The notes: generated by a model not told the origin, from the letters alone. A DNA stretch of 64,000 nucleotides from DASWJZ01 sp963761005 (GCA_963761005.1 CAVXFK010000027.1:558001-622000); one strand, 5' to 3'; numbered from the stretch's first letter, positions 1 to 9,106 are shown. A program made the numbers and translations.

Positions 1-102
1 GACGGTCACCTCGCGCGCGAGCTTGGAGAACAGCTTGGAGCGCGCCGCGTCCTGCCGCCCCTTCTTGTGCATGATGTTCTTGAACTGCGAATGGCCTGCC
101 AT
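1..102 (-). CDS. yebC: YebC/PmpR-family protein, N-terminal fragment
   Basis: Reading leftwards from an ATG at 102-100, the 34 visible codons begin MAGHSQFKNIMHKKG and continue with basic residues (GRQDAARSKLFSKL). This is the characteristic start of the YebC/TACO1 family, proteins linked to transcription regulation and to translation of polyproline stretches. The gene runs off the left edge. In many alphaproteobacteria yebC lies just upstream of ruvC on the same strand. Here it is on the opposite strand and about 23.7 kb from ruvC, so the usual neighbourhood has been rearranged. Family assignment is firm because the N-terminus is highly conserved. Confidence 0.9.
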   Translation of the reverse strand, partial: MAGHSQFKNIMHKKGRQDAARSKLFSKLAREVTV

Positions 103-222
103 AAGGGCCCCTGTCACTTACCGGTCATGTCTGGTGGGTGGGCCGAGGATATAGGCGGGGTGAAAGCGGGCGTAAAGCCGTCGCGCCGTGGGCGACGGCA
201 TGCATGCGCAGAGCTTTCCGCC

Positions 223-1299
223 TCAGGGCGTGCGCAGCCGCGCCACCATGGCAAGCGGCCGGTTGGCGAGGCGATAGATCGCGCGGCGGCAGGGCGGTTC
301 GACGAAGCGCCAGACCGCCCAGGCGGAAGCGATCATGAAGGCGATTGTCAGCGCGACGAGAACCGGCGCGGCGAAGTCACCCTCGAAGCGGTTGAGCAGC
401 ATGAAGCCGACATGCTGATGCAGGAGATAGAGCGGATAGGTCAGTCCGCCGATTGCGGCGACCGCCGCGGCGGGGATCGGCAGGCGGCGGACCTGAACCG
501 CCGCGGCGACCAAGCCGACAGCCCCGAGGCCGCAGAGGACGAACGCCGTCGTGCTGGTGGCGGCGTGGTAGTGGTCGCGGAACCAGACCGCGCCGATCAT
601 GATCTGGTCGAGCGCGACCATAACCGAGAGCACGAAGAGGGTCAGGGTCAGCACGCTGCGGTCGCCGCGGCGAAGCAGATAGATGACGACGCCGGCGACG
701 AAGAAGCCGCTGTGGTCGGTCACGAACAGCTTCTGCAGGAGTCCCGAGCCGAGCATGTGCTCGTTCAGCATCGAGATCGCGAGCCAGGCGATCAGGATCA
801 GCTGCGTGAAGCGCGGAAAGAGTCCGGTCGCGATCAGGAGCGCCATCCAGCCGTAGAAGACGAGCTCGTAGACGATCGACCAGTAGGCGCCGTCCATGAA
901 GGGCTGGCCGGCGACCGGCGAGAAGACGAAAAGGTTCGCCGCCCATTGCGGGAGCGAGGTCTCGAAGCGCGGCGCGCCGATCAGCATCGTTACAAGGAAC
1001 GTCGCCGTCATGCAGAAGACGAAGGCCGGATAGATGCGGGCGAAGCGAGCGACCGCGAACTGCAGCCAGTGGCGACCCTCCGCCGACCAGGCGATGACGA
1101 AGCCGCTGATCACGAAGAAGAGGTCGACGCCGAGATATCCGTACTTGGCGACGGGGACGAGCGCGGGAAGCGATACGCGGGTCAGGTCGTCGGCCGCGGC
1201 GCCGCGAAACGAATAGTGGAAGACGACGACGCTGAGCGCTGCAAAGAGCCGGAGGACGTCGAGGCCCTCGATGCGATCGCGTTCCGACGAGCCCTTCAC
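223..1299 (-). CDS. acyltransferase 3 family (OafA/YrhL-like) membrane protein
   Basis: A 358-residue multi-pass membrane protein. It opens with RIEGLDVLRLFAALSVVVFH, whose His28 matches the conserved histidine of acyltransferase-3 proteins, followed by YLGVDLFFVISGFVI, the second hallmark motif. About ten hydrophobic segments follow. Members transfer acyl groups (often acetyl or succinyl) to sugars of lipopolysaccharide, exopolysaccharide or Nod factors at the inner membrane. The substrate cannot be read from sequence. No glycan gene cluster adjoins it, so its role is open. The start follows a clean N-terminus with the charged stretch KGSSERDR. Confidence 0.88.
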   Translation of the reverse strand: MKGSSERDRIEGLDVLRLFAALSVVVFHYSFRGAAADDLTRVSLPALVPVAKYGYLGVDLFFVISGFVIAWSAEGRHWLQFAVARFARIYPAFVFCMTATFLVTMLIGAPRFETSLPQWAANLFVFSPVAGQPFMDGAYWSIVYELVFYGWMALLIATGLFPRFTQLILIAWLAISMLNEHMLGSGLLQKLFVTDHSGFFVAGVVIYLLRRGDRSVLTLTLFVLSVMVALDQIMIGAVWFRDHYHAATSTTAFVLCGLGAVGLVAAAVQVRRLPIPAAAVAAIGGLTYPLYLLHQHVGFMLLNRFEGDFAAPVLVALTIAFMIASAWAVWRFVEPPCRRAIYRLANRPLAMVARLRTP

Positions 1300-1422
1300 C
1301 GACGCCTCCTCAAGCAGGATCGCCGACGCTTAACAGCGGCTTATGCGGCGGCGCTCGATTCTTCCTGTTAGGGTTTACTCAGGCGGTGGCGATTTGGGGT
1401 GGGATTAGCCCAAGCTGTGCCG

Positions 1423-1845
1423 TTAGCCGCGCCCCTCGCGCGTCGTGCGCTCGAACGTGTCGAGCTCGTCTTCGAGATGCATCCAGAAGAGCTTCGAGGT
1501 CACGTAGGCGTGGCGGTCGGGGATGAGCCGGTCGGCCTCGTCGAAGAGTCCGGCGTGGATGTAGATCTCGCCCGGCAGGTCCTCGTGCTCGTAGCTGATC
1601 GGCGTGCCGCAATCGGCGCAGAACGAGCGCGTGACTTTCTCAGACGAGCGGCGGCGCTTCGGGTTTCCCTCGAAAACGATCTGGTCGGTTCTGAAGCCCG
1701 CCCACACCACCGCCGGCGCGCCGGTCTGGCGGCGGCAGTCCTTGCAGTGGCACCAGCTTACCTGGAACGGCGCGGCGTTCGCGGTGAAGCGGATCGCGCC
1801 GCAGGAGCAGCGGCCGTGAAGGACGGCGCTTGAAGCATTGCTCAT
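1423..1845 (-). CDS. GFA-family (CENP-V/GFA) zinc-binding protein
   Basis: A 140-residue protein with the full cysteine pattern of the GFA fold: CSC at 13-15, CHCKDC at 32-37 and CADC at 76-79, which bind two zinc ions. The family is named after glutathione-dependent formaldehyde-activating enzyme, but most members have no proven substrate. The ATG overlaps the stop of the upstream YmdB-like gene (ATGA), so the two are translationally coupled and form an operon with fthC. Longer readings in this frame run antisense-like into the upstream gene and are not credible. Function beyond zinc binding is unknown. Confidence 0.85.
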   Translation of the reverse strand: MSNASSAVLHGRCSCGAIRFTANAAPFQVSWCHCKDCRRQTGAPAVVWAGFRTDQIVFEGNPKRRRSSEKVTRSFCADCGTPISYEHEDLPGEIYIHAGLFDEADRLIPDRHAYVTSKLFWMHLEDELDTFERTTREGRG

Positions 1846-2669
1846 GATGCGGCTCCGAAATCCGGCTCGGACGGCGGCAGGCCGGGACCGATCCGAAGCG
1901 GCGCGATGCGATTGGCAAGTCCGGTCTGGTCGTCGATCTCGACCGCCAGCCCGGAGAGTGCCGCGGGCCCGGGCGCCGGCTCCAGCCGCCCGGAGGGAAT
2001 CTTCGTGGTGGAGCGGCGGAGCGGCTCGTCCTTCTCCATGCCGATCACGGAATCGTAGTCGCCGCACATGCCGACATCGGTCATGTAGGCGGTGCCGCCG
2101 GCAAGAATCTTCCAGTCGGCGGTCGGCACGTGCGTGTGCGTGCCGATGACGAGCGAGGCGCGGCCGTCGACGAAGATGCCCATGGTCTGCTTCTCGCTCG
2201 AGGCCTCGGCATGGAAGTCGATCACCGCCGCGTCGCAGCCGGTTCGAAGCGCACAGGCGGAAAGCTCGCGCGATACCGCCTGGAAAGGATCGTCGAGCGC
2301 CTGCATGAAAAGCAGGCCCATGACGTTGACGACGAGGACGCGCGCGCCGTTCTTCGCGGTGTAGACGTTGGCGCCGCGGCCGGGCGATCCGGCCGGATAG
2401 TTGACCGGCCTCAGGAACCGCTCGTAGCGGTCGGCGAAGGTCAGAGCCTCGCGCTGGTCCCAGACATGGTTGCCGGTCGTCACGCAATCGGCGCCGGCCG
2501 CGATCAGCTGCCGCAGGATCTCCTCGGTGATGCCGAAGCCGCCGGCGGCGTTCTCGCCGTTCACCACGACGAAGTCGAAGCGATGCTTCGCGATCAGGCC
2601 CGGCAACTGCGCGATCACCGCAGTGCGGCCGGAGCGCCCGACGACATCGCCGAGGAAGAGGAGCCTCAC
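1842..2669 (-). CDS. YmdB-like metallophosphoesterase (TIGR00282 type)
   Basis: A 275-residue cytoplasmic protein. It shows the calcineurin-like metal-ligand motifs of the YmdB family: FLGDVVG near the N-terminus, VNGEN, GNHVWD and GTHTHVPTADW. Bacterial YmdB proteins hydrolyse 2',3'-cyclic nucleotides in vitro and affect gene expression. The start is GTG, overlapping the fthC stop (GTGA), and the stop overlaps the GFA-gene start. The three genes form a tightly coupled operon reading leftwards. Length matches the family (about 265-275). The physiological substrate here is not known. Confidence 0.88.
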   Translation of the reverse strand: MRLLFLGDVVGRSGRTAVIAQLPGLIAKHRFDFVVVNGENAAGGFGITEEILRQLIAAGADCVTTGNHVWDQREALTFADRYERFLRPVNYPAGSPGRGANVYTAKNGARVLVVNVMGLLFMQALDDPFQAVSRELSACALRTGCDAAVIDFHAEASSEKQTMGIFVDGRASLVIGTHTHVPTADWKILAGGTAYMTDVGMCGDYDSVIGMEKDEPLRRSTTKIPSGRLEPAPGPAALSGLAVEIDDQTGLANRIAPLRIGPGLPPSEPDFGAAS

Positions 2670-3244
2670 GTCAAAGGCTCCGCTTCGATCAGCTCGTGCT
2701 CGGTCGCGATCACCGGGAGGCGCACGTCATGCGACTCGACCGGCACGGACTCGACCTCTTGGCAGGCGAACGCGATGCCGGCGAGCCGTGGACTCTTGCC
2801 GCGCGCGTAGAGATCGGCGATCGCGATGTCGTAATAGCCGGCGCCATAGCCGATGCGCCCGCCGCTGCGGTCGAAGGCGGCAAGCGGCGCGACGATGAGA
2901 TCCGGATCGAGCTTCGGCTGGCCGGCATGCGGGTGGCGTGTGCCGAACACGCCGGGCTCAAGGCACTCCTCGTCGTCGAAGCGGCGGAAGAACATCCGGC
3001 GTTTCTCGACGACGGGCATCGCGACCTCTCCGCCCGCGTCCTTGACATCGGCGATCAGGCCGCGCGGATCGATCTCGCCGCGCATCGGCCAGAAGAGCGA
3101 GACCGTCTCGCCAGGGCGCACGAGAGTCTTCAGGCGTTTCACCGCGCGCAACGATGCCTCGCGCCGCTCCTCGTCCGTCATCGCAGCCCGGCGCGCCAGT
3201 CCAAGCGCGCGGAGCTCAGCCTTGCTGACGGTCGAATCGAGCAT
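2666..3244 (-). CDS. fthC: 5-formyltetrahydrofolate cyclo-ligase
   Basis: A 192-residue enzyme that converts 5-formyl-THF to 5,10-methenyl-THF with ATP, recycling a storage or inhibitory folate. The diagnostic motif GGRIGYGAGYYD is present towards the C-terminus, with FWPMRGEIDP upstream. The ATG at 3244-3242 (MLDSTVSKAEL) was chosen because upstream codons in this frame fall inside the 6S RNA gene. The arrangement 6S RNA followed by fthC (ygfA) is widespread in proteobacteria and may allow read-through co-transcription. Confidence 0.92.
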   Translation of the reverse strand: MLDSTVSKAELRALGLARRAAMTDEERREASLRAVKRLKTLVRPGETVSLFWPMRGEIDPRGLIADVKDAGGEVAMPVVEKRRMFFRRFDDEECLEPGVFGTRHPHAGQPKLDPDLIVAPLAAFDRSGGRIGYGAGYYDIAIADLYARGKSPRLAGIAFACQEVESVPVESHDVRLPVIATEHELIEAEPLT

Positions 3245-3289
3245 TCTGGCGTACGGCTCCTTCACTTCGACCGCAGGGCTCGGAAAGAC

Positions 3290-3447
3290 GCATGGCCGCG
3301 ACGGCCGTTGGAGTTTTCGATCCCGGGAACCTACTCGCGTAGGTGGGCGCCGTGTGTCCGGGCCCACGGGCCCGGTCAGGGACAGCTCCCTAAGAATCGA
3401 TAAGGCCCCGAGAATTGTTCTCCTGACGCACCGCGCAGCCACGCGGG
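3290..3447 (-). ncRNA. ssrS: 6S RNA (ssrS), approximate ends
   Basis: The minus strand between mscS and fthC carries the alphaproteobacterial 6S signature: AGGGAGCTGTCCCTGA, then a run through CACCTACGCGAGTAGG, CGGGATCGAAA and CCAACGGCCGTCGCGGCC. The 5' element GGCTGCG (3440-3434) can pair with CGCGGCC (3300-3294), closing the terminal stem. 6S RNA mimics an open promoter and sequesters sigma-70 RNA polymerase in stationary phase. A plausible promoter lies just upstream on the minus strand (TTGCCC, 16-nt spacer, TTATAT, about 3480-3453). Ends are estimated from the stem, not mapped. The family call is from remembered consensus. Confidence 0.82.
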
Positions 3448-3528
3448 GACAACATATAAGTTGCATCGGGGGGCCGGGCAAACAGGATCGTTGACGGCCC
3501 GAGGAGAGACGCGCGGCCGGCGTCGGGA

Positions 3529-5325
3529 CTACCGGCCGGGCTTGCCGCGCGCGGCCGTGCCGCGCGGCGGATATTCGATCGTGTCGCGCAACTCGCGGAT
3601 CGTATCGGGGCGAAATTGCGGGACCTGCAATTCTCCCTTCTCACGCCAGCTGTGGACGGCTTCCTCCGCCTCCTTGGTCTTCTTCGCGTCGAGGCCGCCG
3701 TCGCGCCCGAAATAGAGCGTCTGCGAGGGGAACGCGAAGCCGGTTCCGCTCTTCTCGACGATCTCCTTGCAGCGGAGCAGCAGATCCTCCTGGATTTCGA
3801 GGAACTCATGGTAATCGCGCGCGTGCACATAGGCGAAGACCTCAAGATCGACCGAGTAGGCGCCGAGCGCCACGAGGCGGACGCGCGCCGGATCGGGATC
3901 GACCTTCGGATGCGCGTAGAGCATCGCGCGGAGCTCTTGCAGCAGATAGCGAAGCTGGTCCGTGCTCGTCTCGTAGCGAAGATTGAGCGTCGGGTGGAAC
4001 CAGAAGCGGTCGCGCTGCGTGTAGTTTTCGATGTGCAGCGACGCGAACTCACCGTTCGGCACGGTGAGCACGGTGCGGTCGAGCGTGCGGATGCGGGTGG
4101 AGCGGATGCCGATATCCTCGACGGTCCCCAGCGTGTCGCCGAAGCGGCAGAAGTCGCCGATCCTGACCGGCCGGTCGGCGATCACGGTCAGGCTGCCGAT
4201 CAGGTTCTCGAAAAGCTTCTGCGCCCCGAGCGCGATGGCGAGCCCGCCAATGCCGAGGGCGGCGAGGCCGGTCGTGACGTTGACCCCGAAAGCGTGGAGA
4301 AGCGCGGCGACGAAGAGCACCGCAAGGAGCGCCTTGAACGCGCGGTTCAGGAAGCTTACCGCCGAATACGCGGTGAGCTGGCCGCGTCTCGACATCTGGC
4401 CCAGTATGAATTCTGCGCCGGCATCGCCGATGCGCCACAACAGCCAGGCAAAGGCGAACCAGCCGGCGATCTGCGTCAGGAACATCGCGTAGTAGCGGGC
4501 GAGAACCGAGACGCCGGTCGAGTGGATGACGATGCCGAAGATGATCACGGTGATGAGCAGGCGCGCCGGGCCGGCCGAAGCGTCGACGAAGCGGGTCAGC
4601 TTGCTCTCGCCGTAGAAGCGCTTGACCAGCATGACAAAGACGCCGCGCGCCGCCGTCAGCACCCAGGCGATGGCGAAGCTGATGCACAGCACGGCGAGAA
4701 GCGCCATCCAGTGCGAGACCGGGGCGCCGAAGACCGTGGGCCCGGCGGGGAACCAGTCGATCAGCGGCTCGCCCGAGGCGCCGCTCGCAACCGGCTCGCT
4801 GGCAAGCGACTGGATGTCGGCGAGGGTCTCGGCGGAGACCACCCACACCGGTTTGCCGTCGCGCTCGACCCGCTTGGCGAGAAGCGGCTTCGTCTCGCCA
4901 TTCGGCATCTTGAGCGAGCCGAAGGGGTCGAGATCCTCGGCAAGGCCGTCGTCGACGCGGCCCTCAGGTTCGGCGCTGAGCTCGGCCTGCGTGATGACGC
5001 TTCCGGCGCGGTCGAGCATCTCCTGGAAGCGGCGGGCGAGCTCCGCTCCTGAAAGCGCGGAACGGCCGACGCCGGCGCTTATCTTGTCCGTCTCGAAGAA
5101 GCGCACGGCGCGCTGGTAGTCCCCGGCGCCAAGCGCGTTGACGAGCCCGGCGACAAGTCCTTGCGGCGTGTCCCGTCCGAGCGCGTCCTTTGGCTTCTCG
5201 GCCGTGCTCTCGGCGGGTGTCGCGCCCGTCGCGGCCGGAATCTGCGCCCATGCGGCCGTGGCCACGGCGAAAAGCATGAGGACGCTGAGCGTGGCGCGCA
5301 GCGGCGATGTCGGTATCTTGGGCAT
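3529..5325 (-). CDS. MscS-family mechanosensitive ion channel
   Basis: A 598-residue inner-membrane channel that releases solutes on hypo-osmotic shock. From the ATG at 5325 it starts with a signal peptide (MPKIPTSPLRATLSVLMLFA, cleavage after AWA). A periplasmic domain of about 180 residues follows, then several membrane helices and the MscS pore/beta region: GLAALGIGGLAIALGAQKLF, IADRPVRIGDFCRFGD and GTVEDIGIRSTRIRT. A C-terminal cytoplasmic domain ends in a basic, Gly/Arg-rich tail. The large N-terminal extension places it with the longer MscS relatives rather than the 280-residue MscS. Further upstream in-frame ATGs exist, but they would mask the signal peptide. Confidence 0.9.
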   Translation of the reverse strand: MPKIPTSPLRATLSVLMLFAVATAAWAQIPAATGATPAESTAEKPKDALGRDTPQGLVAGLVNALGAGDYQRAVRFFETDKISAGVGRSALSGAELARRFQEMLDRAGSVITQAELSAEPEGRVDDGLAEDLDPFGSLKMPNGETKPLLAKRVERDGKPVWVVSAETLADIQSLASEPVASGASGEPLIDWFPAGPTVFGAPVSHWMALLAVLCISFAIAWVLTAARGVFVMLVKRFYGESKLTRFVDASAGPARLLITVIIFGIVIHSTGVSVLARYYAMFLTQIAGWFAFAWLLWRIGDAGAEFILGQMSRRGQLTAYSAVSFLNRAFKALLAVLFVAALLHAFGVNVTTGLAALGIGGLAIALGAQKLFENLIGSLTVIADRPVRIGDFCRFGDTLGTVEDIGIRSTRIRTLDRTVLTVPNGEFASLHIENYTQRDRFWFHPTLNLRYETSTDQLRYLLQELRAMLYAHPKVDPDPARVRLVALGAYSVDLEVFAYVHARDYHEFLEIQEDLLLRCKEIVEKSGTGFAFPSQTLYFGRDGGLDAKKTKEAEEAVHSWREKGELQVPQFRPDTIRELRDTIEYPPRGTAARGKPGR

Positions 5326-5543
5326 TTCCCAGGCCGCGTCTTCTGAGGGCGCGCACGCTACACGCATTCGCGGCGAGGGCAAATCTCCGCGGAGCGACGC
5401 CGGATCGCCGTCGGATCGGCGCTGGATGCCGGCTACCCTGCGGCATGAATCCGGTTGCATCCCGCCGGCGGACAAAGATGATTGAAATCAATGCCGTCGT
5501 GAGCCCGTGGCCACAAGAAGCAGGCATCGGGAGGAACAAGCGA

Positions 5544-7433
5544 ATGACCAGCCGCTATCACGAAGTCTACGAAAGCTGGCGGCGCGATCCGCAGGGCTTC
5601 TGGGCCGGCATAGCGTCGTCGGAGATCGACTGGCTGAAGCCCTGGAACAAGGTCTTCGACGCGAGCCTCGGCGTCTACGGCCATTGGTTCCCGGGTGCTG
5701 AATGCAACACCTGCTTCAATTGCGTCGATCGCCACGCCGCGCGGCGGCCCGACGCGACCGCGATCATCTACGACAGCCCCGTCACCGGGCAGAAGCGGCG
5801 GATCAGCTACGGCGAGCTTCTCTCCGACGTGCAGGCGCTCGCCGCCGTGCTGCAAGGCTTCGGCATCAAGAAGGGCGACCGCGTCATCCTCTATCTGCCG
5901 ATGATCCCGGAAGCAGCGACCGCGATGCTCGCCTGCGCGCGCCTCGGCGCGGTCCACTCCGTCGTGTTCGGAGGCTTCGCCGCGCCTGAGCTTGCGACGC
6001 GCATCGATGACGCCAAGCCGAAGCTCATCATCTCCGCCTCCTGCGGCATCGAGCCCGGGCGCGTCGTCCGCTACAAGCCGCTCCTCGACGCGGCGATCAA
6101 CCACGCCAAGCACAAGCCGGAAGCGTGCCTCATCCTGCAGCGCGAGGAAGAGCGCTGCGACCTCGTCGCCGGCCGCGATCATGACTACGCGGAGGCGGTC
6201 GCCAAGGTGCATGGGCGCGCGGTCGAATGCGTACCGCTCAAGGCCACCGACCCGCTCTACATCCTTTACACCTCGGGCACGACCGGGCAGCCGAAGGGCG
6301 TGGTGCGCGACAATGGCGGCCACATGGTCGCGCTCAAATGGTCGATGAAGGGAATCTACGACATCGATCCCGGCGAGACTTTTTGGGCGGCGTCGGATGT
6401 CGGCTGGGTGGTCGGCCACTCCTACATCGTCTACGCGCCGCTCCTGCACGGCTGCGCGAGCGTGCTTTACGAGGGCAAGCCCGTCGGCACGCCGGACGCC
6501 GGCGCCTTCTGGCGCGTCATCTCGGAGCACGACGTCGCGGCGCTCTTCACCGCGCCGACGGCGTTTCGTGCGATCCGCCGCGACGATCCGGACGGGAGCT
6601 TCATCCCAAGATACGACCTGTCGAAATTCCGCACGCTCTTCCTCGCCGGAGAGCGTGCCGACACCGCGACCATCGAATGGGCCGAGCATCATCTCGGCCG
6701 GCCGGTGATCGATCACTGGTGGCAGACGGAGACAGGCTGGTCGATCTGCGCCAATCCGGCCGGGCTCGGGCTGATGCCGGTCAAATACGGCTCGCCCGGC
6801 GTGCCGATGCCGGGCTACGACCTTCGCGTCCTCGACGACGCCGGGCACGAGGTCGCCGCCGGCACGCTCGGCAATATCGTGGTGAAGCTGCCGCTGCCGC
6901 CGGGCGCATTGCCGACGCTTTGGAATGCCGACCAGCGCTTCCGCGACTCGTATCTCCTAGAATTCCCCGGCTACTACAAAACCGCGGATGCCGGCTACAA
7001 GGACGAGGATGGTTACGCCTTCGTGATGTCGCGCACCGACGACATCATCAACGTCGCCGGCCACCGGCTCTCGACCGGCGCGATGGAGGAGGTGCTTTCC
7101 GGCCATCCCGACGTCGCGGAGTGCGCCGTGATCGGCGTCGCCGACCAGCTCAAGGGGCAGGCGCCGTGCGGCTTCGTGGTGCTGAAGGCTGGCGCGTCGC
7201 GTGAAGCCATCGAGCTGCAGGCGGAGTGCGTGGCGCTGGTGCGCGAGGCGATCGGCCCGGTCGCCGCCTTCCGCATGGTGCATATCGTGAAGCGGCTGCC
7301 GAAGACACGAAGTGGAAAGATTCTCCGCGCGACGATGCGGCAGATCGCCGACGGCGAGACGCCGAGGGTTCCCGCCACTATCGACGACCCGCTGATCCTG
7401 GAAGAGATCAGGGAGGTCCTGATCTCGAGGTAG
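5544..7433 (+). CDS. prpE: propionyl-CoA synthetase type AMP-forming ligase
   Basis: A 629-residue ANL-superfamily enzyme that activates propionate (or acetate) to the CoA thioester through an acyl-AMP. Visible motifs are YTSGTTGQPKGVVRDNGG (P-loop), WWQTETGWSICANPAG, and the C-terminal KTRSGKILR with the acetylatable lysine of Acs/PrpE. The N-terminus (YHEVYESWRRDPQGFW) and the phrase NTCFNCVDRHA are typical of the Acs/PrpE branch. The ATG at 5544 is preceded by GGAGGAAC at 5530-5537, which favours it over upstream in-frame starts. No methylcitrate-cycle genes are beside it. Divergent from mscS across about 218 bp. Confidence 0.9.
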   Translation: MTSRYHEVYESWRRDPQGFWAGIASSEIDWLKPWNKVFDASLGVYGHWFPGAECNTCFNCVDRHAARRPDATAIIYDSPVTGQKRRISYGELLSDVQALAAVLQGFGIKKGDRVILYLPMIPEAATAMLACARLGAVHSVVFGGFAAPELATRIDDAKPKLIISASCGIEPGRVVRYKPLLDAAINHAKHKPEACLILQREEERCDLVAGRDHDYAEAVAKVHGRAVECVPLKATDPLYILYTSGTTGQPKGVVRDNGGHMVALKWSMKGIYDIDPGETFWAASDVGWVVGHSYIVYAPLLHGCASVLYEGKPVGTPDAGAFWRVISEHDVAALFTAPTAFRAIRRDDPDGSFIPRYDLSKFRTLFLAGERADTATIEWAEHHLGRPVIDHWWQTETGWSICANPAGLGLMPVKYGSPGVPMPGYDLRVLDDAGHEVAAGTLGNIVVKLPLPPGALPTLWNADQRFRDSYLLEFPGYYKTADAGYKDEDGYAFVMSRTDDIINVAGHRLSTGAMEEVLSGHPDVAECAVIGVADQLKGQAPCGFVVLKAGASREAIELQAECVALVREAIGPVAAFRMVHIVKRLPKTRSGKILRATMRQIADGETPRVPATIDDPLILEEIREVLISR

Positions 7434-7446
7434 CGCGCCCCGTGGG

Positions 7447-8529
7447 GTGTTGAGAGTGACCGCACAGAAGCACGTCGTCGTTATCGGCGCCGGCATCGTC
7501 GGCGCGTCGATCGCGTGGCATCTCGTTTCGGCCGGCGCGCGCGTGACCGTGGTCGATGCAGGCGCTGCGGGCGGCGTCGCCACGCTCAACTCGTTCGCCT
7601 GGATCAATGCCAGCTGGGGCAATCCCGAGCCCTATTTCCGCCTGCGCATTCGCGCCATGGCGGAGTGGCGCCGGCTTGTGGCGGCGGTGCCTGAGATTCC
7701 GCTCACCTTTTCCGGTGGGCTTCTCTTCGACCTGCCGGCGGCAAAGCTTCAGGCCTACGCCGATGAGCACGCCGGCTGGGGCTACGGCATCCGCCGCGTC
7801 GACCGTGTCGAAATCGCCGAGATCGAGCCGAACCTCGCGGACCCGCCGGAGAGCGCGCTTCACGTGGCGGAGGAAGGCGCGGTCGAGCCGAGCCTCGCCG
7901 CCAATATGCTGCTTCGCGACGCCACCAACCGCGGCGCCCGGTTCATGGTGGCGCTGCCCGCCTTGCAGCTGATCGGGAAAGCCGGGGCGGTCTCAGGCGT
8001 CGAAACGGTCGACGGTCCGATCGAAGCCGATGAGGTGGTGCTCGCGGCGGGCACCGGCACGCTGGCGCTTGCCGCCACCGTCGGGATCGAGGTCCCGATG
8101 AAGACGCCGCCGGGCCTCCTCGTCTATTCGCGCCCGCATGCGCGGCTCCTGAACGGGCTGGTGCTCGCGCCCGAGCTTCACATGCGGCAGACCGCCGACG
8201 CCCGGATCGTCGCGGGCGCGGATTACGCCGGCACCGACCCGGGCGCCGACCCGGAGGCGACGGCCGCCGCGCTCTTCGCCGCGACGAAAGCGAGGCTCTT
8301 GAACGCCGCCGAGCTCGCGTTCGATTTCCTGACCGTCGGGAAGCGTCCGACCCCGGCCGACGGCTTTCCGATCGTCGGCCGGCCGAAGGGCGTCGACGGC
8401 CTCTATCTCGCCGTCATGCATTCGGGCATCACGCTCGCGCCGGCGATCGGCCTCTTCGCCGCCGACGAGCTTCTCACCGGCCACCGCGACCCGCTGCTTT
8501 CGCCTTACGGCCCCGAGCGGTTCTCCTGA
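7447..8529 (+). CDS. FAD-dependent oxidoreductase (DAO family)
   Basis: A 360-residue D-amino-acid-oxidase-fold protein. The N-terminal Rossmann motif HVVVIGAGIVGASIAWHL binds FAD. The C-terminal GKRPTPADGFPIVGRPKGVDGLY and HSGITLAPAIG are typical of the glycine/sarcosine oxidase-like branch. It probably oxidises an amino acid or secondary amine, with no specific substrate evident. Start choice is uncertain: GTG at 7447, TTG at 7450 or GTG at 7456, none with a clear ribosome-binding site. It starts 13 bp after prpE, so co-transcription is likely. Confidence 0.85.
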   Translation: MLRVTAQKHVVVIGAGIVGASIAWHLVSAGARVTVVDAGAAGGVATLNSFAWINASWGNPEPYFRLRIRAMAEWRRLVAAVPEIPLTFSGGLLFDLPAAKLQAYADEHAGWGYGIRRVDRVEIAEIEPNLADPPESALHVAEEGAVEPSLAANMLLRDATNRGARFMVALPALQLIGKAGAVSGVETVDGPIEADEVVLAAGTGTLALAATVGIEVPMKTPPGLLVYSRPHARLLNGLVLAPELHMRQTADARIVAGADYAGTDPGADPEATAAALFAATKARLLNAAELAFDFLTVGKRPTPADGFPIVGRPKGVDGLYLAVMHSGITLAPAIGLFAADELLTGHRDPLLSPYGPERFS

Positions 8530-8591
8530 GGCGTCCGCCGCGATCGATGCTCTGGCGACGCCGGATGACGCCGCTGCGGTGCCGTGCGTTC

Positions 8592-8614
8592 CCCCTCTCC
8601 CTTGCGGAGAGGGG
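8592..8614. repeat. short GC hairpin, REP-like
   Basis: Perfect inverted repeat CCCCTCTCC (8592-8600) and GGAGAGGGG (8606-8614) with a CTTGC loop, followed by TCAGGGGAGGG. This pattern belongs to a dispersed repeat type common between genes in high-GC proteobacteria. It lies between convergent genes and could also act as a bidirectional transcription stop. No second copy was seen in this window. Confidence 0.6.
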
Positions 8615-9106
8615 TCAGGGGAGGGTTGCTCGCCTGCCGTATCGCGCAAGAATCTCCGCGCTCGCCTTGATGGCGTCGCGCGCGGTCGGAGAGGTCATGC
8701 GGTCTCCCTCGATCGCGGTCCACAGCCAATCCCAAAGCGGGATGTGAGGAATCCGATCCTCCTGCCGCATCGCCGCGCTCTGCGCCCGCGACGCTGCGTA
8801 GACTTCGTCGCGTAGCTTCTTCGGCAGCGCGTCGACTTGTGCGCGCCAGATATCGTCGGAGGCGATAAAGAATTTCCGCATCGCTTCCATGTGCTGGCGG
8901 AGACCGGCGCCGATGACTTCTCGTTCCTCCTCGCTCATGATCGGACAGGCCGCCGTCGGGTTCGTCATGTGTCCGCTCGGCGCGAGGCAGAAGCGCCGGC
9001 GGGCGCAGCCCTTGTTGCGGCATCGCTGCGCGCGCCGCGAAACGCGCGCGAACGTCAACCGCGCCCGCGTCAGTGAGTCGAGGCCGTCATCCGCGTCATT
9101 CAGCAT
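8615..9106 (-). CDS. hypothetical protein with N-terminal Cys cluster
   Basis: About 163 residues from the ATG at 9106. The N-terminal third is basic with three cysteines (CRNKGCARRRFC), compatible with metal binding. The rest is soluble and mixed helical (EEEREVIGAGLRQHMEAMRK, DALPKKLRDEVYAASRAQ), ending shortly after SAEILARYGRRATLP. Codon use and the absence of stops support a real gene, but no family is recognised. A shorter start at MTNPTAACPIMSEEE would drop the cysteine cluster. It is convergent with the FAD oxidoreductase gene, and its stop touches the hairpin repeat. Confidence 0.6.
   Translation of the reverse strand: MLNDADDGLDSLTRARLTFARVSRRAQRCRNKGCARRRFCLAPSGHMTNPTAACPIMSEEEREVIGAGLRQHMEAMRKFFIASDDIWRAQVDALPKKLRDEVYAASRAQSAAMRQEDRIPHIPLWDWLWTAIEGDRMTSPTARDAIKASAEILARYGRRATLP

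Noticed and set aside
3616..5052. A 478-codon plus-strand frame opposite the MscS gene
   Set aside because: It is Arg/Asp/Glu-rich shadow coding of a high-GC gene. The minus strand carries clear MscS motifs. The same applies to the long antisense frames over tolA, serC, prpE, purA and the ABC ATPase gene.
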